Shown here: piece after piece, positions 35,907 through 44,826 of the stretch
Position numbering within the stretch: the stretch's first letter is position 1
How the letters are laid out: every line of letters begins with the position of its first letter
Origin: JBGTIS01 sp041745535
GTDB taxonomy: Bacteria; Bacteroidota; Bacteroidia; Cytophagales; Cyclobacteriaceae
Direction of reading: 5' to 3'
NCBI GenBank assembly: GCA_041745535.1
Contig: JBGTIS010000253.1
Span: 3,537 to 67,536, forward strand
DNA length: 64,000 nt
Translations under genes and position numbers: made by a program
Notes under the pieces: generated by a model
What the model saw: the letters and a program-made list of their open reading frames with translations, nothing else
What the model was told of the DNA's origin: nothing
Databases searched by the model: none

Positions 35907-37253
35907 TTATTTAATTCCCGTATAGTTAAAGGGTGTAATTTGTTTAAGCTCTGCTTTTACCGCCTCGCTCACTTTAAGGGTATCAATAAAATTTAACATA
36001 CTTTCTTTGGTAATTTTCTGGTTCTTACGGGTCAATGCTTTCAAAGCCTCATACGGCTTGGGATAGTTCTCCCGGCGCAGCACTGTTTGTACTCCTTCAG
36101 CAACTACAGCCCAGTTGTCTTCCAGATCTTTGTGAATAATAGCTTCGTTCACTTCTATCTTCAGCAACCCCTTCTTCAGCGAACTGAAAGCAATCAGGGT
36201 ATGGGCAAAAGGCACGCCCAGGTTTCTCAACACAGTTGAATCGGTTAAATCGCGTTGTAACCGGGAAATGGGCAACTTGGCCGAAAGGTGTTCCAGCAAA
36301 GCATTGGCAATACCCAGGTTTCCCTCCGCATTCTCAAAATCAATGGGATTCACCTTATGGGGCATGGCCGAAGAGCCTACCTCATTTTCGTTAATTTTTT
36401 GTTTGAAATAACCCATTGAAATATATTGCCAGGCATCGCGACAAAGGTCAATCAGGATGTTATTAATCCGCTTGATGTTATCAAGCATGGCAGCCAGGTA
36501 ATCGTAATGCTCAATCTGGGTAGTAGGATGGCTACGTTCCAGGCCGAGGCGCTCCTTTACAAAGCGTTCGCCAAAATTTACCCAGTTAATAGCAGGGTAG
36601 GCAATATGGTGGGCATTGAAGTTACCCGTAGCGCCACCAAATTTGGCTGTATGCGGAAGGGCATCCAGCAATTGCTGCTGCCGCTTTATTCTTTCATGAA
36701 ACACCAGCCACTCTTTGCCTAGTCGGGTAGGCGAAGCCGGTTGCCCATGGGTACGGGCCAGCATGGGGATATCTTCCCATTCACTGGCCTGATGGCCAAT
36801 GGTATCCTTGATTTCATTTAGAGAAGGCGTAAAAACCTTTTCCATCGCCATTTTCAGAGAATAAGGGATGGCTGTATTGTTGATATCCTGCGAAGTAAGG
36901 CCAAAGTGGATAAATTCTTTGTAATCGCTCAATGCCAAGGCATCAAATTTGTCTTTCAGAAAATATTCAACCGCTTTTACATCGTGGTTGGTAATCTTTT
37001 CGGTTTCTTTAATAGTTTGCGCGTCTTCTTCGTTGAAATTCTCGAAAATTTGCCTGATTTTTGAAAACTTAGTAGCATCAAAGCCAGACAATTGCGGCAA
37101 TGGAATTTCGCATAAAGCAATAAAATATTCGATTTCTACCAAAACCCGGTATTTGATGAGCCCGAATTCAGAAAAATAAGGAGCTAATGAGGTGGTTGTC
37201 TTTCTATACCTGCCATCAACAGGCGAAATGGCAGTGAGGTTATTTAATTTCAT
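35907..37253 (-). CDS. purB: Adenylosuccinate lyase
   Basis: Purine biosynthesis enzyme that removes fumarate from SAICAR and adenylosuccinate; 448 residues. Start ATG 37253 (MKLNNLTAISPVDGRYR) matches the family; an in-frame ATG 24 bases upstream adds MRQIKYHE and is less likely. The fumarase-superfamily signature GSSAMPHKVNP is near residue 285, and the catalytic HARTHGQPA-like segment (ARTHGQPASPT) near 163. It stands alone. Confidence 0.96.
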   Translation of the reverse strand: MKLNNLTAISPVDGRYRKTTTSLAPYFSEFGLIKYRVLVEIEYFIALCEIPLPQLSGFDATKFSKIRQIFENFNEEDAQTIKETEKITNHDVKAVEYFLKDKFDALALSDYKEFIHFGLTSQDINNTAIPYSLKMAMEKVFTPSLNEIKDTIGHQASEWEDIPMLARTHGQPASPTRLGKEWLVFHERIKRQQQLLDALPHTAKFGGATGNFNAHHIAYPAINWVNFGERFVKERLGLERSHPTTQIEHYDYLAAMLDNIKRINNILIDLCRDAWQYISMGYFKQKINENEVGSSAMPHKVNPIDFENAEGNLGIANALLEHLSAKLPISRLQRDLTDSTVLRNLGVPFAHTLIAFSSLKKGLLKIEVNEAIIHKDLEDNWAVVAEGVQTVLRRENYPKPYEALKALTRKNQKITKESMLNFIDTLKVSEAVKAELKQITPFNYTGIK

Positions 37254-37476
37254 TTCATGATATTTTATTTGCCGCAAAGGTAGGGTTTATTCGCTAAAAG
37301 AGAATAGCTGCCTGATTTAGAAAAACTATAAAATAAGAACCTCTCTGGGAGAACTTTAGTTAATAGTTAAGGAAAGGAAATGGATAGATGTTAATGGTTA
37401 TTTGTAAGAACTATTAACCAATAACCAATAACTTTTAACCAGCTTATTAATAAAAATAAACAACGAATAAATTTAC
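37254..37476. promoter_or_regulatory. purB/ferredoxin divergent region with heptamer repeat
   Basis: About 220 bases between divergent genes. It contains AACCAAT repeated twice plus AAC (37416-37432), opposed by GGTTATTTG at 37396-37404. A longer heptamer array lies on the other side of the ferredoxin gene. Confidence 0.4.
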
Positions 37477-37815
37477 ATGGATAACACATTAAATAAAAAG
37501 CCGGGAGTGGTTGTAGGATGGCAAGGAGCGTTACAACCCAGGGAAGTAACCGTAGTATACGACGGAGAGGAATATAGTTTTTTAGTAGAACCCGACAGTA
37601 CTATTCTGGATACCGCACTGGCATTGGGCATCGACCTGCCTTATTCCTGCCAGAGTGGTATGTGTACGGCCTGCATGGGTACCTGTGTGTCGGGAAATAT
37701 AAAACTGGACGAAGAAGATACACTGGCTGATGAAGATTACGAAAAAGGCTATACCCTCACCTGTGTAGGGCATCCGCTTACCGACGATGTGGTAATTAAC
37801 TTTGATTTGATATGA
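37477..37815 (+). CDS. 2Fe-2S plant-type ferredoxin
   Basis: A 112-residue electron carrier. The four cluster ligands are Cys58, Cys63, Cys66 (CQSGMCTAC) and Cys96 (TLTCVGHP), the spacing of plant-type and oxygenase reductase ferredoxin domains. Residues 1-22 form an unusual N-terminal extension. It is encoded alone; partner reductase or oxygenase is not nearby. It could be a stand-alone relative of the PaaE C-terminal domain. Confidence 0.93.
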   Translation: MDNTLNKKPGVVVGWQGALQPREVTVVYDGEEYSFLVEPDSTILDTALALGIDLPYSCQSGMCTACMGTCVSGNIKLDEEDTLADEDYEKGYTLTCVGHPLTDDVVINFDLI

Positions 37816-37860
37816 AGTTATTTGTTGATAGTTAATCGTTAATAGTATGAAAGCACTATT

Positions 37861-37908
37861 AACAAATAACAAATAACAAATAACAAATAACAAATAACAA
37901 ATAACAAA
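37861..37908. repeat. Heptamer tandem repeat (AACAAAT)n
   Basis: Nearly seven perfect copies of the 7-base unit AACAAAT in 48 bases, 46 bases after the ferredoxin stop and 48 before the M3 peptidase start. Its position is in the 5' region of the peptidase gene, so copy-number change could alter promoter spacing. Confidence 0.9.
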
Positions 37909-37955
37909 CTATCATTATCTCCTGACTAATAAATTAATAAACCTGAATTATTACT

Positions 37956-39680
37956 ATGCATACAGACAACATTACCCTTCCGGAAAAGAAAAAAAGAACC
38001 TTTTTACCGGAAGATGTTACCATACGTGATTGGGAAACCATAAAACCTTATTTCGACGACCTGCTCAACCGGGACATCAATTCGGTTGACAAGTTGAAAA
38101 CCTGGTTTGAAGACCGCAGCGAACTGGAAGCGGTGCTTTCGGAAGACCTGGCCTGGCGGTACATTAAAATGACCTGCGATACCACCGACGAAAACCTACA
38201 GAAAAGTTTTGAGGATTTTGTTACCAACATACAGCCTAACATAGAACCGGTAGCTGATAAACTGAACAACAAGGCTTTGGAAAGCCCTTATCTGAAAGAA
38301 ATAGAGGACGAAGGTTATCCGATTATGGTGCGTGAGTTAGAAAAAGATGCCAAGATTTACAGAGAAGAGAACATTCCGCTGAATGTGCAGCTCCAAACCG
38401 AATCTAAAAAGTATGGCAACATTACCGGGGCCATGATGGTTGAAATTGAGGGTAAGGAAATGACCCTGCCCCAGGCTGGCAACCTGCTGGAGTCGACCGA
38501 CCGGGCTAAACGGGAAGAAGCTTACCGGAAAATTCAGAGCCGCCGTTCACAGGACAAAGAAAAGCTGGATGAGCTTTTTAATAAATTAATTAGCCTGCGC
38601 ACGCAGGTAGCCAAAAATACTGGTTTCGAAAACTATCGCGACTACATGTTTACGGCTATGGGCCGGTTCGACTACAAGCCGGAAGACTGTTTTGCTTTCC
38701 ATGAATCAGTAGCTGAAGAGATTACGCCTATTCTGAACGATTTGGCGAAAAAGCGTAAGGATGCCCTGAAAGTAGATGCGCTGCGTCCCTGGGATAAAAG
38801 TGTGGATATAACCGGAAAACCTCCGCTGAAACCTTTTGAGGGAGGGGAGGCGTTAATTAACAAAAGCATTAAGGTTTTCAGCAAGATTGATCCCTATCTG
38901 GGCGAATGTTTGTCGGTAATGAAAGCGATGGGTCATCTGGATCTGGAATCCAGAAAGGGAAAAGCACCGGGCGGTTATAATTATCCGTTGTCGGAGATTA
39001 ACGTTCCTTTTATTTTTATGAACGCTACCTCTAACATGCGCGATATGGTAACGCTGATGCACGAAGGGGGCCATGCTGTTCATTCCTTTCTGAGCCGCGA
39101 CCTGGCGCTTACTAATTTTAAACATACTCCTTCGGAAATAGCCGAACTGGCCTCCATGTCGATGGAACTGATTTCCATGGACCACTGGGATTTATTCTTT
39201 GCTAACGTAGAAGACCTGAAAAGAGCCAAGCACAAACATCTGGAACAGATTATTGAAACGCTGCCCTGGGTGGCAACTATCGATAAATTCCAGCACTGGA
39301 TTTATGAAAACCCAAACCATACCAACGAAGCACGGCTGAAAGCCTGGAACGAAATCTTCGATACTTTTTCCGATAACATTACCGATTGGTCGGGCTTGCA
39401 AGAGCAGAAAAACTATATGTGGCAGAAGCAATTGCACCTGTACGAAGTGCCTTTTTACTACATTGAATACGGCTTCGCGCAATTGGGTGCGGTAGCTGTA
39501 TGGAAAAACTATAAGGAAGACCCGAAAAAGGGATTAGCGGGTTATAAAAATGCCCTGCAGTTGGGTTATACCCGCTCTATTCCCGAAATTTATGAAGCAG
39601 CCGGTATTCGGTTCGACTTCAGTAAAGAATATATTCATACGCTGATTAAATTTGTGGAAAGCGAAATGGAAAAAATCTGA
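37956..39680 (+). CDS. M3 family oligoendopeptidase (PepF-like)
   Basis: A 574-residue zinc peptidase. The active-site helix is His369-Glu-Gly-Gly-His373 (LMHEGGHAVHSFL), with the third ligand Glu in SEIAELASMSMELIS about 25 residues on. The N-terminal helical part and C-terminal FAQLGAVAVWKNY region match the M3/PepF clan, which degrades short peptides in the cytoplasm. No signal peptide. A good terminator follows. Confidence 0.95.
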   Translation: MHTDNITLPEKKKRTFLPEDVTIRDWETIKPYFDDLLNRDINSVDKLKTWFEDRSELEAVLSEDLAWRYIKMTCDTTDENLQKSFEDFVTNIQPNIEPVADKLNNKALESPYLKEIEDEGYPIMVRELEKDAKIYREENIPLNVQLQTESKKYGNITGAMMVEIEGKEMTLPQAGNLLESTDRAKREEAYRKIQSRRSQDKEKLDELFNKLISLRTQVAKNTGFENYRDYMFTAMGRFDYKPEDCFAFHESVAEEITPILNDLAKKRKDALKVDALRPWDKSVDITGKPPLKPFEGGEALINKSIKVFSKIDPYLGECLSVMKAMGHLDLESRKGKAPGGYNYPLSEINVPFIFMNATSNMRDMVTLMHEGGHAVHSFLSRDLALTNFKHTPSEIAELASMSMELISMDHWDLFFANVEDLKRAKHKHLEQIIETLPWVATIDKFQHWIYENPNHTNEARLKAWNEIFDTFSDNITDWSGLQEQKNYMWQKQLHLYEVPFYYIEYGFAQLGAVAVWKNYKEDPKKGLAGYKNALQLGYTRSIPEIYEAAGIRFDFSKEYIHTLIKFVESEMEKI

Positions 39681-39698
39681 TAAGATGCTGCTCAATTT

Positions 39699-39736
39699 AA
39701 AAATGACATGGGAACCCACGCTCATGTCATTTTTTA
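39699..39736 (+). terminator. Intrinsic terminator of the M3 peptidase gene
   Basis: A 12-bp perfect stem (AAAAATGACATG at 39699-39710 and CATGTCATTTTT at 39723-39734) with a 12-base loop and a T run, 18 bases after the stop. Confidence 0.92.
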
Positions 39737-40112
39737 TTTAATCAAATGTAAATTACTATTGTTTCAAAGTAATTTTAATTTTGTCAAAATAATCTAGCTG
39801 ATAAGACATGTTTTTATGATTAATTAATTAAAAGGTGTATGCTACTGTAAAATATTTAAAAAATGATAGGTATAGAGCGCTAACCAGCATTCATATTCTA
39901 TTGTACTTCAGGTAGCCTAACGGTTGTGGAGAAAAAATATCCACAATTTGGGGAAAAATTCTAAATAGTGGTTATAAATCCATCAACTTATTAGATTTTA
40001 AATACTTGATTTTCAGAGAGTTATTAAAACGCTAATTCTGGCACATTTTTGTTATAGTTTTATTGTAACAAAAATGAATTCTACTAACTTTTTGAACTTA
40101 ACTGACAAAACT
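39737..40112. other. Intergenic region with DnaA-like boxes and an inverted repeat at the next gene
   Basis: About 375 AT-rich bases. TTGTGGA (39924-39930) and TCCACAA (39940-39946) form an inverted pair whose 9-mers differ from the DnaA consensus TTATCCACA by one base each. TTTTTGTTA (40046-40054) and TAACAAAAA (40066-40074) form a second inverted repeat just before the repeat-protein gene. Confidence 0.5.
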
Positions 40113-41171
40113 ATGAAGAGATTAATTGGACTATCATTCGCGGGAGTTTTTACCTGTTATATGGGATACGCGCAAACAACAGAACCTACTAAAAAAGATC
40201 AACAAGATCAAACTGATACTAAAGTAAAAATAGAGCAATACGATGCCACTAAGCAGACATCAGATGCAAAGGGAAGAGAAAAAATAAGTGAAAGTGATCT
40301 TCCAGAGAAAGTAAAAGAAGGTTTTGAAAAAAGTGAATACAGTGCTTATACCATTACTGAAGTATATAAGCTGACTGGTGAAGCTGCTCAGCTTATTCCT
40401 AAAAGAAGCACCCAACCTACTGATATGAACGAAAACATGGATCAAAACAAGGATATGGACCATAACCAGAACAAGGATATGGACCATAACCAAAATATGG
40501 AATCTGATACCACTGGTATGCAGAATGAATCAGCTACTTCTGATTCTGATACTTATGCCAATAAGAACTGGCAAAATTCTGATAATATGGAAGCTGACAG
40601 TACCGCTATGGAAAATAACACCAAAACAGGTAACATAAACGACCGCAGTCGGGAAGGTGCCACTACCGATACCTATGCTAACAAAAACTGGCAAAATTCT
40701 GATAACATGGAAGCCGACAGTACCGCTATGGAAAACAATACTGAGCTGAACGAAAACAATCAGGATAATGATACTTCAGAAACCTACGCTAATAAGAACC
40801 GGGAAAACGCTGATAACATGCAGGCTGATAGTATGGCCATGGAAAACAATACTGAGCTGAACGAAAACAATCAGGATAATGCTACTTCAGAAACCTATGC
40901 TAATAAGAACCGGGAAAACGCTGATAACATGCAAACCGATACTACCGCTATGGAAAATGGCTCCAACATAGACAATATGAATGGTGACACCATGACCGAA
41001 TATGAAAAAGGTAGTACCCAGGCCAATACCAATATGGATGATATAAGCGGAATGGAAAACCGGGTATTTTACGAACTTCATGTAGCCAATACCACCGACA
41101 ATGCTGTTCTTTTCTTTTCAGAAGAAGGTGAAATTTATGATACTTCTGTAGGTGGCAGCACTGGTGAATAA
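40113..41171 (+). CDS. Secreted protein with a PepSY-like fold interrupted by Asn/Asp/Met-rich repeats
   Basis: About 352 residues from ATG 40113 (MKRLIGLSFAG; an ATG 39 bases upstream precedes it but gives a poorer signal peptide). Signal cleavage is likely after GYAQ. The first mature part (about 60-90) reads SDLPEKVKEGFEKSEYSAYT followed by ITEVYKL, the start of a PepSY-like/DUF2874 module. The last part has VFYELHVANTTDNAVLFF and EEGEIYD, which looks like the rest of the same module. Between them lie about 210 residues of low complexity, with four copies of TYANKN-x-x-N-x-DNM-x-x-D-x-x-AMEN spaced 40, 37 and 37 residues apart. Function unknown; a periplasmic stress or binding role is a guess. 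A terminator follows. Confidence 0.75.
   Translation: MKRLIGLSFAGVFTCYMGYAQTTEPTKKDQQDQTDTKVKIEQYDATKQTSDAKGREKISESDLPEKVKEGFEKSEYSAYTITEVYKLTGEAAQLIPKRSTQPTDMNENMDQNKDMDHNQNKDMDHNQNMESDTTGMQNESATSDSDTYANKNWQNSDNMEADSTAMENNTKTGNINDRSREGATTDTYANKNWQNSDNMEADSTAMENNTELNENNQDNDTSETYANKNRENADNMQADSMAMENNTELNENNQDNATSETYANKNRENADNMQTDTTAMENGSNIDNMNGDTMTEYEKGSTQANTNMDDISGMENRVFYELHVANTTDNAVLFFSEEGEIYDTSVGGSTGE
40550..40965 (+). repeat. Four in-gene repeats of about 111-120 bases
   Basis: Repeats start at about 40551, 40671, 40782 and 40893, with periods of 120, 111 and 111 bases. All periods are multiples of three, so copies can be gained or lost without changing frame. The third and fourth copies are nearly identical in DNA, suggesting recent duplication. 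Confidence 0.85.
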
Positions 41172-41202
41172 AAGCTTTAATACTTATACAACAATCAACT
41201 AT

Positions 41203-41238
41203 AAAAAGGCGGGTAGATCATCTATCCGCTTTTTTTTT
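41203..41238 (+). terminator. Intrinsic terminator of the repeat-protein gene
   Basis: GCGGGTAGA (41209-41217) pairs with TCTATCCGC (41221-41229, one G-T pair) around a 3-base loop, followed by nine T. It lies 31 bases after the stop and before the true start of the Wzi-like gene. Confidence 0.92.
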
Positions 41239-41343
41239 ACTTCACCTAAACTTTTATTATCTTATGCGGATATAAGAACCTTTCTTAAAAGTTTTAACAA
41301 TGCGGTGGTTCTCGTAGATTTGAGTTTGAAACAGACTAAGAGA

Positions 41344-42924
41344 ATGGCGCCTTTTATTACCAGAAGAATTCATATTACCCGGTGCATAACTTATTTGATT
41401 GTTATAGGCAGTATCTTTAATGCGATACCTTCTTTTAGCCAGGTCGATACCATTACTTTTCGGGTAGAAACAGCAGCAGCTTTTTCCACACAAGGGTATC
41501 TGCCTTTGTGGATTGTTTCTAACAGATTTGGGGTTTTAGCTGAAGATCAGGCCAATGGTTATGTCCGCGCTGGACTGGCGATTCCTTATGCTAACAAAAA
41601 ATTTGCTTTTGCGGCAGGCATCGATGGCCTGCTTACATCAGCAATAGGTGATAGCCGTATTCAACAGGGTTATGTTAAAATGAGATATGGCGCGGCTGAA
41701 TTGAAAGGTGGACTAGAAGAAGAAATTATAGGTATGGCCGATCCTACGCTTTCTACAGGATCTTTGTATATCAGTAACAATGCCAGGCCTGTTCCCAGGG
41801 TAACCTTTTCATTTCCAGAATATACAAATGTACCCTTTACCGATGGTTATGTACAATTTAAAGCCAGTTATAGCCATGGCTGGCTGGGAAGAGATCGTTT
41901 TGTAAAAAAACCGTTTTTGCATGAAAAATATCTCTATCTCAGGGTAGGAAAAAACTGGAAAGTAACTCCTTATGGTGGATTGGTACATAGTGCTATCTGG
42001 GGTGGCGTTCATCCGGTAGCCGGTGCGCTTCCTGATAATCTTAAAAGTTATTTAAAAGTTATTTTAGTACGAAGTGGAAAAGGTACTAATTTGGGTGGTG
42101 AAATTAAAAATACCTTGGGCGATCATCGGGGTATTATGAACTTCGGTTTCGAAGCTGAATTGAAAAACGCGGACCTGCTTTTTTACAACCAAATGTTTTA
42201 TGAAGATGGCAGCGGTACAGAATTGTTTATTACCAATCGGGATATTCTTACTGGCATCAGTGTAAAATATAAAGATAAAAATCGGCTGGTTTCTGGGTTT
42301 GCCTTTGAGTTTCTTTACACAAAATACCAGAGTGGCCCGGGTTTACCCGATCCATATCCCGATCGGGATAATTACGATTACCCATTCCGTGGACGCGATA
42401 ATTATTACAACAATTACTTGTATAACTCCGGCTGGGTGAATGGTGGATATATTCTGGGTACACCACTTTTTTTAACCGACTATCGGGCCGATTTGTATTT
42501 TGATGGGTACGAGGAGCCCACCCGGCAGAGTTTTGATTTTAATATTGTAAATAACCGCATTGTTTCGCATCATATTGGTCTGGAAGGTACCATTGCCAGG
42601 CAAGTGCGATACAGGGCTTTTGTTACTTATACCCGTAATTTTGGTACCTATGGTGGCCTGAATGGTGGTATTCAGTTCTGGGGAAGCCGCGATCCTGATT
42701 ATCAGGTAGATTATAAATTTGACCCGCCCCTCAACCAATTTTATTTTATGCTGGAGGCCGTAACAGGCATTGCCTTCAATAATCAGATGGAAGCCATGGC
42801 TACACTTGGTTACGATGCAGGAGAAATGACCAACAACCTGGGAGTTATGCTGGGCATTCGCTGGAAAGGACTACTCTACGATGCGGCTAAAAAAAGAGAA
42901 CTCACGGGAAACTCGATGAATTAA
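41344..42924 (+). CDS. Capsule assembly Wzi-like outer-membrane protein
   Basis: About 526 residues with a signal peptide (ending near SFSQ, residue 30) and a long beta-rich body full of aromatic-ended strands, matching the Wzi capsule-assembly family of outer-membrane barrels. I choose ATG 41344 (MAPFITRRIHITRC). The frame is open from 41152, but that stretch contains the terminator of the preceding gene and lacks a signal peptide. No other capsule genes are adjacent, so it may help retain a polysaccharide made elsewhere in the genome. Confidence 0.85.
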   Translation: MAPFITRRIHITRCITYLIVIGSIFNAIPSFSQVDTITFRVETAAAFSTQGYLPLWIVSNRFGVLAEDQANGYVRAGLAIPYANKKFAFAAGIDGLLTSAIGDSRIQQGYVKMRYGAAELKGGLEEEIIGMADPTLSTGSLYISNNARPVPRVTFSFPEYTNVPFTDGYVQFKASYSHGWLGRDRFVKKPFLHEKYLYLRVGKNWKVTPYGGLVHSAIWGGVHPVAGALPDNLKSYLKVILVRSGKGTNLGGEIKNTLGDHRGIMNFGFEAELKNADLLFYNQMFYEDGSGTELFITNRDILTGISVKYKDKNRLVSGFAFEFLYTKYQSGPGLPDPYPDRDNYDYPFRGRDNYYNNYLYNSGWVNGGYILGTPLFLTDYRADLYFDGYEEPTRQSFDFNIVNNRIVSHHIGLEGTIARQVRYRAFVTYTRNFGTYGGLNGGIQFWGSRDPDYQVDYKFDPPLNQFYFMLEAVTGIAFNNQMEAMATLGYDAGEMTNNLGVMLGIRWKGLLYDAAKKRELTGNSMN

Positions 42925-42935
42925 TAATCTTTATT

Positions 42936-43928
42936 TTGAATCTGAAAAAAACAAACAGGTATGTTCCGTTTCATACGGGGAAATATGAAGTGTCGCCAGG
43001 ATTAAATCCTCTGGGAACAGATTTTGGCAATGGCGATACTGAGAAAAATATTTTCCAGATAGACGAGTCGGTTAGCCGATATTTGGTCAATAAAGAACAA
43101 TGCCGACGGGAAAATATTCAAAAATACTACTGCCGCGCTCAGGAGTATGCAACCACAGCCAAGGCCATTAACCAGTTTATAATTCAACAGGTCGTAGCAG
43201 CGTATCCCGACTTATTTCAATTGGATAAAAATAATGAAGATTGGGAACTTCAATGCAACCTTACCGGCGAAACGATTACTTTCTCTTCCGATTACGAGCT
43301 TATTGAAACTACTGCTGTCAACACTTACCTTTCTCTTTTCGATGCGCTGGCCGGTCAGGTGCCTGAAGATCTGGCTATCTGGCAATTGGAAGAAGAAAAT
43401 GACGGGCTGGCTGCCTTGCACGTGTGCGCTCCCAATCATTGGAGTCCGGAAAAAAAAGCCGGGAAGAATTTTTCGGCAGTGCACGCACCTGTAGCCGGCA
43501 TGGAAAAACTGCGGGGAAATTATAAGCCCATGTTGCAGGCAATCATTAATAAAGGATCCTTCGTTAGGTTTGTATGGGGGTTGGCAACCGATTGCCGGCT
43601 TAACCACCATCCCGAAGCTCCGGCAGTGGAACAGACCGAAAAGTGGCAGGGACGTGGTTTTAATGCTAACCAGCCTGAATTATACGTAAGAGTTGAACGG
43701 CAGACACTTACCGGGTTTTCAGCACAAAAAGCGGTATTTTTTACCATAAGAACCTATTTTTTACGGGTAGACCAGTTAGCTGGTCATGAATTGAAACAAT
43801 TAAAAGCAGCGCTGCTTACCATGTCGCCCGAAGCCAGGGCTTATAAAGGTTTAGCCAATAACTATGGGCTAATATTAGCATGGATTGATCAATTGATGGG
43901 TAGGAACAGCACGTCAGGCAACCTGTAA
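42936..43928 (+). CDS. DUF3445 protein (heme-dependent oxidative N-demethylase alpha-like)
   Basis: About 330 residues, with a possible TTG start at 42936, 11 bases after the Wzi stop; no in-frame ATG exists before the conserved region, so the exact start is uncertain. The DUF3445 signature is visible: CAPNHWSPEKKAGKNFSAVHAPV near 165-187 and, further on, the RVERQTLTGFSAQKAVFFTIRTY block. In characterised relatives this family is the heme- or substrate-binding alpha subunit of an N-demethylase. The partner subunits are not adjacent here. Cytoplasmic, no signal peptide. Confidence 0.82.
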   Translation: MNLKKTNRYVPFHTGKYEVSPGLNPLGTDFGNGDTEKNIFQIDESVSRYLVNKEQCRRENIQKYYCRAQEYATTAKAINQFIIQQVVAAYPDLFQLDKNNEDWELQCNLTGETITFSSDYELIETTAVNTYLSLFDALAGQVPEDLAIWQLEEENDGLAALHVCAPNHWSPEKKAGKNFSAVHAPVAGMEKLRGNYKPMLQAIINKGSFVRFVWGLATDCRLNHHPEAPAVEQTEKWQGRGFNANQPELYVRVERQTLTGFSAQKAVFFTIRTYFLRVDQLAGHELKQLKAALLTMSPEARAYKGLANNYGLILAWIDQLMGRNSTSGNL

Positions 43929-44039
43929 TTTTAGTATTACGAACAGCACTTCCGCGGTAATTCAGACGGAATCGCGCTTTCATTCTTAAAAATTCGTTCT
44001 ACCTTTGAAAAGTTTTAATTGTTTATCAGTCTGCGTTAA

Positions 44040-44681
44040 ATGAAAAAATCGGAAATCCGGTTGGTGTATCAAACTATTATCCGGATAATTGCTTACATAC
44101 TTATTATTGGGGGCGATTATGCTTTAATCTATTTAGATGCATTTAGCCTGTACGACACCAATTTTGATGAAGATTCCTTTACCGAGTGGGGGCAGGAAAT
44201 CTCATTAATGGTGATGATTGCCGTTTTCGTTTTGATGGCCAGAAAATACGAAAGCAAACGCTCGGTGGCTACCCTTTTCGCCGGAGTAGGCATCATGGCA
44301 CTGATCCGCGAATACAATAACTTTTTCAAAGATCATATTTTCGTGGGTTCATGGTCTATATTAGTAGGCATAATAGGCATCATTACCATTTACCTTACTT
44401 ACCGGCAGCGATTTACACTGGTGGCTGCTTTTTTAGATTTCATCCAACGACCTGGTTATGGTATGGCCCTGGCAGGATTCCTCACCACCTTTGTGTTTTC
44501 CCGTTTGTTTGGCCTGCCGCCTATCTGGGAAACCATTATGCGGGAAAACTATATACGACTGGTAATTAGGGCAGCGGAAGAAGGTACCGAATTGCTGGGA
44601 TACACTTTAATGATGTTGGGTACCATTGAATACGCGGTTTCGGTGAACCAACAGGAGAAAAAAGAAGTGCCTGTTTCATAA
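44040..44681 (+). CDS. Integral membrane protein of unknown function
   Basis: A 213-residue protein with about five to six membrane spans (near 10-32, 50-67, 76-90, 100-120, 135-156 and 180-200). I see no family motif. A conserved-looking polar stretch is GVGIMALIREYNNFFKD (about 81-97), which puts Arg-Glu at the membrane edge. It is 111 bases after the DUF3445 gene on the same strand. A 145-base gap separates it from the ABC transporter genes. Confidence 0.7.
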   Translation: MKKSEIRLVYQTIIRIIAYILIIGGDYALIYLDAFSLYDTNFDEDSFTEWGQEISLMVMIAVFVLMARKYESKRSVATLFAGVGIMALIREYNNFFKDHIFVGSWSILVGIIGIITIYLTYRQRFTLVAAFLDFIQRPGYGMALAGFLTTFVFSRLFGLPPIWETIMRENYIRLVIRAAEEGTELLGYTLMMLGTIEYAVSVNQQEKKEVPVS

Positions 44682-44826
44682 CTGTCTGATTGGTTTGCTG
44701 TAAAATATTTTTCCGGAAGATAGAAAGTATAAGCAATTCAGCTTAAATTAAAGTCATGAACATTGCGATGCCTGGACAGACCTGGCAGCGCAGCGCCTCA
44801 TGAATTTGTAATGGTTCGCCGGAATT

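Noticed and set aside
41152..41343. Upstream start for the Wzi-like protein
   Set aside because: The segment contains the terminator of the previous gene and would bury the signal peptide 64 residues inside the protein.
44690..44826. GC-rich stretch before the ABC transporter genes (CTGGCAGCGCAGCGCC)
   Set aside because: Checked for tRNA or riboswitch structure; no convincing fold or conserved element seen.
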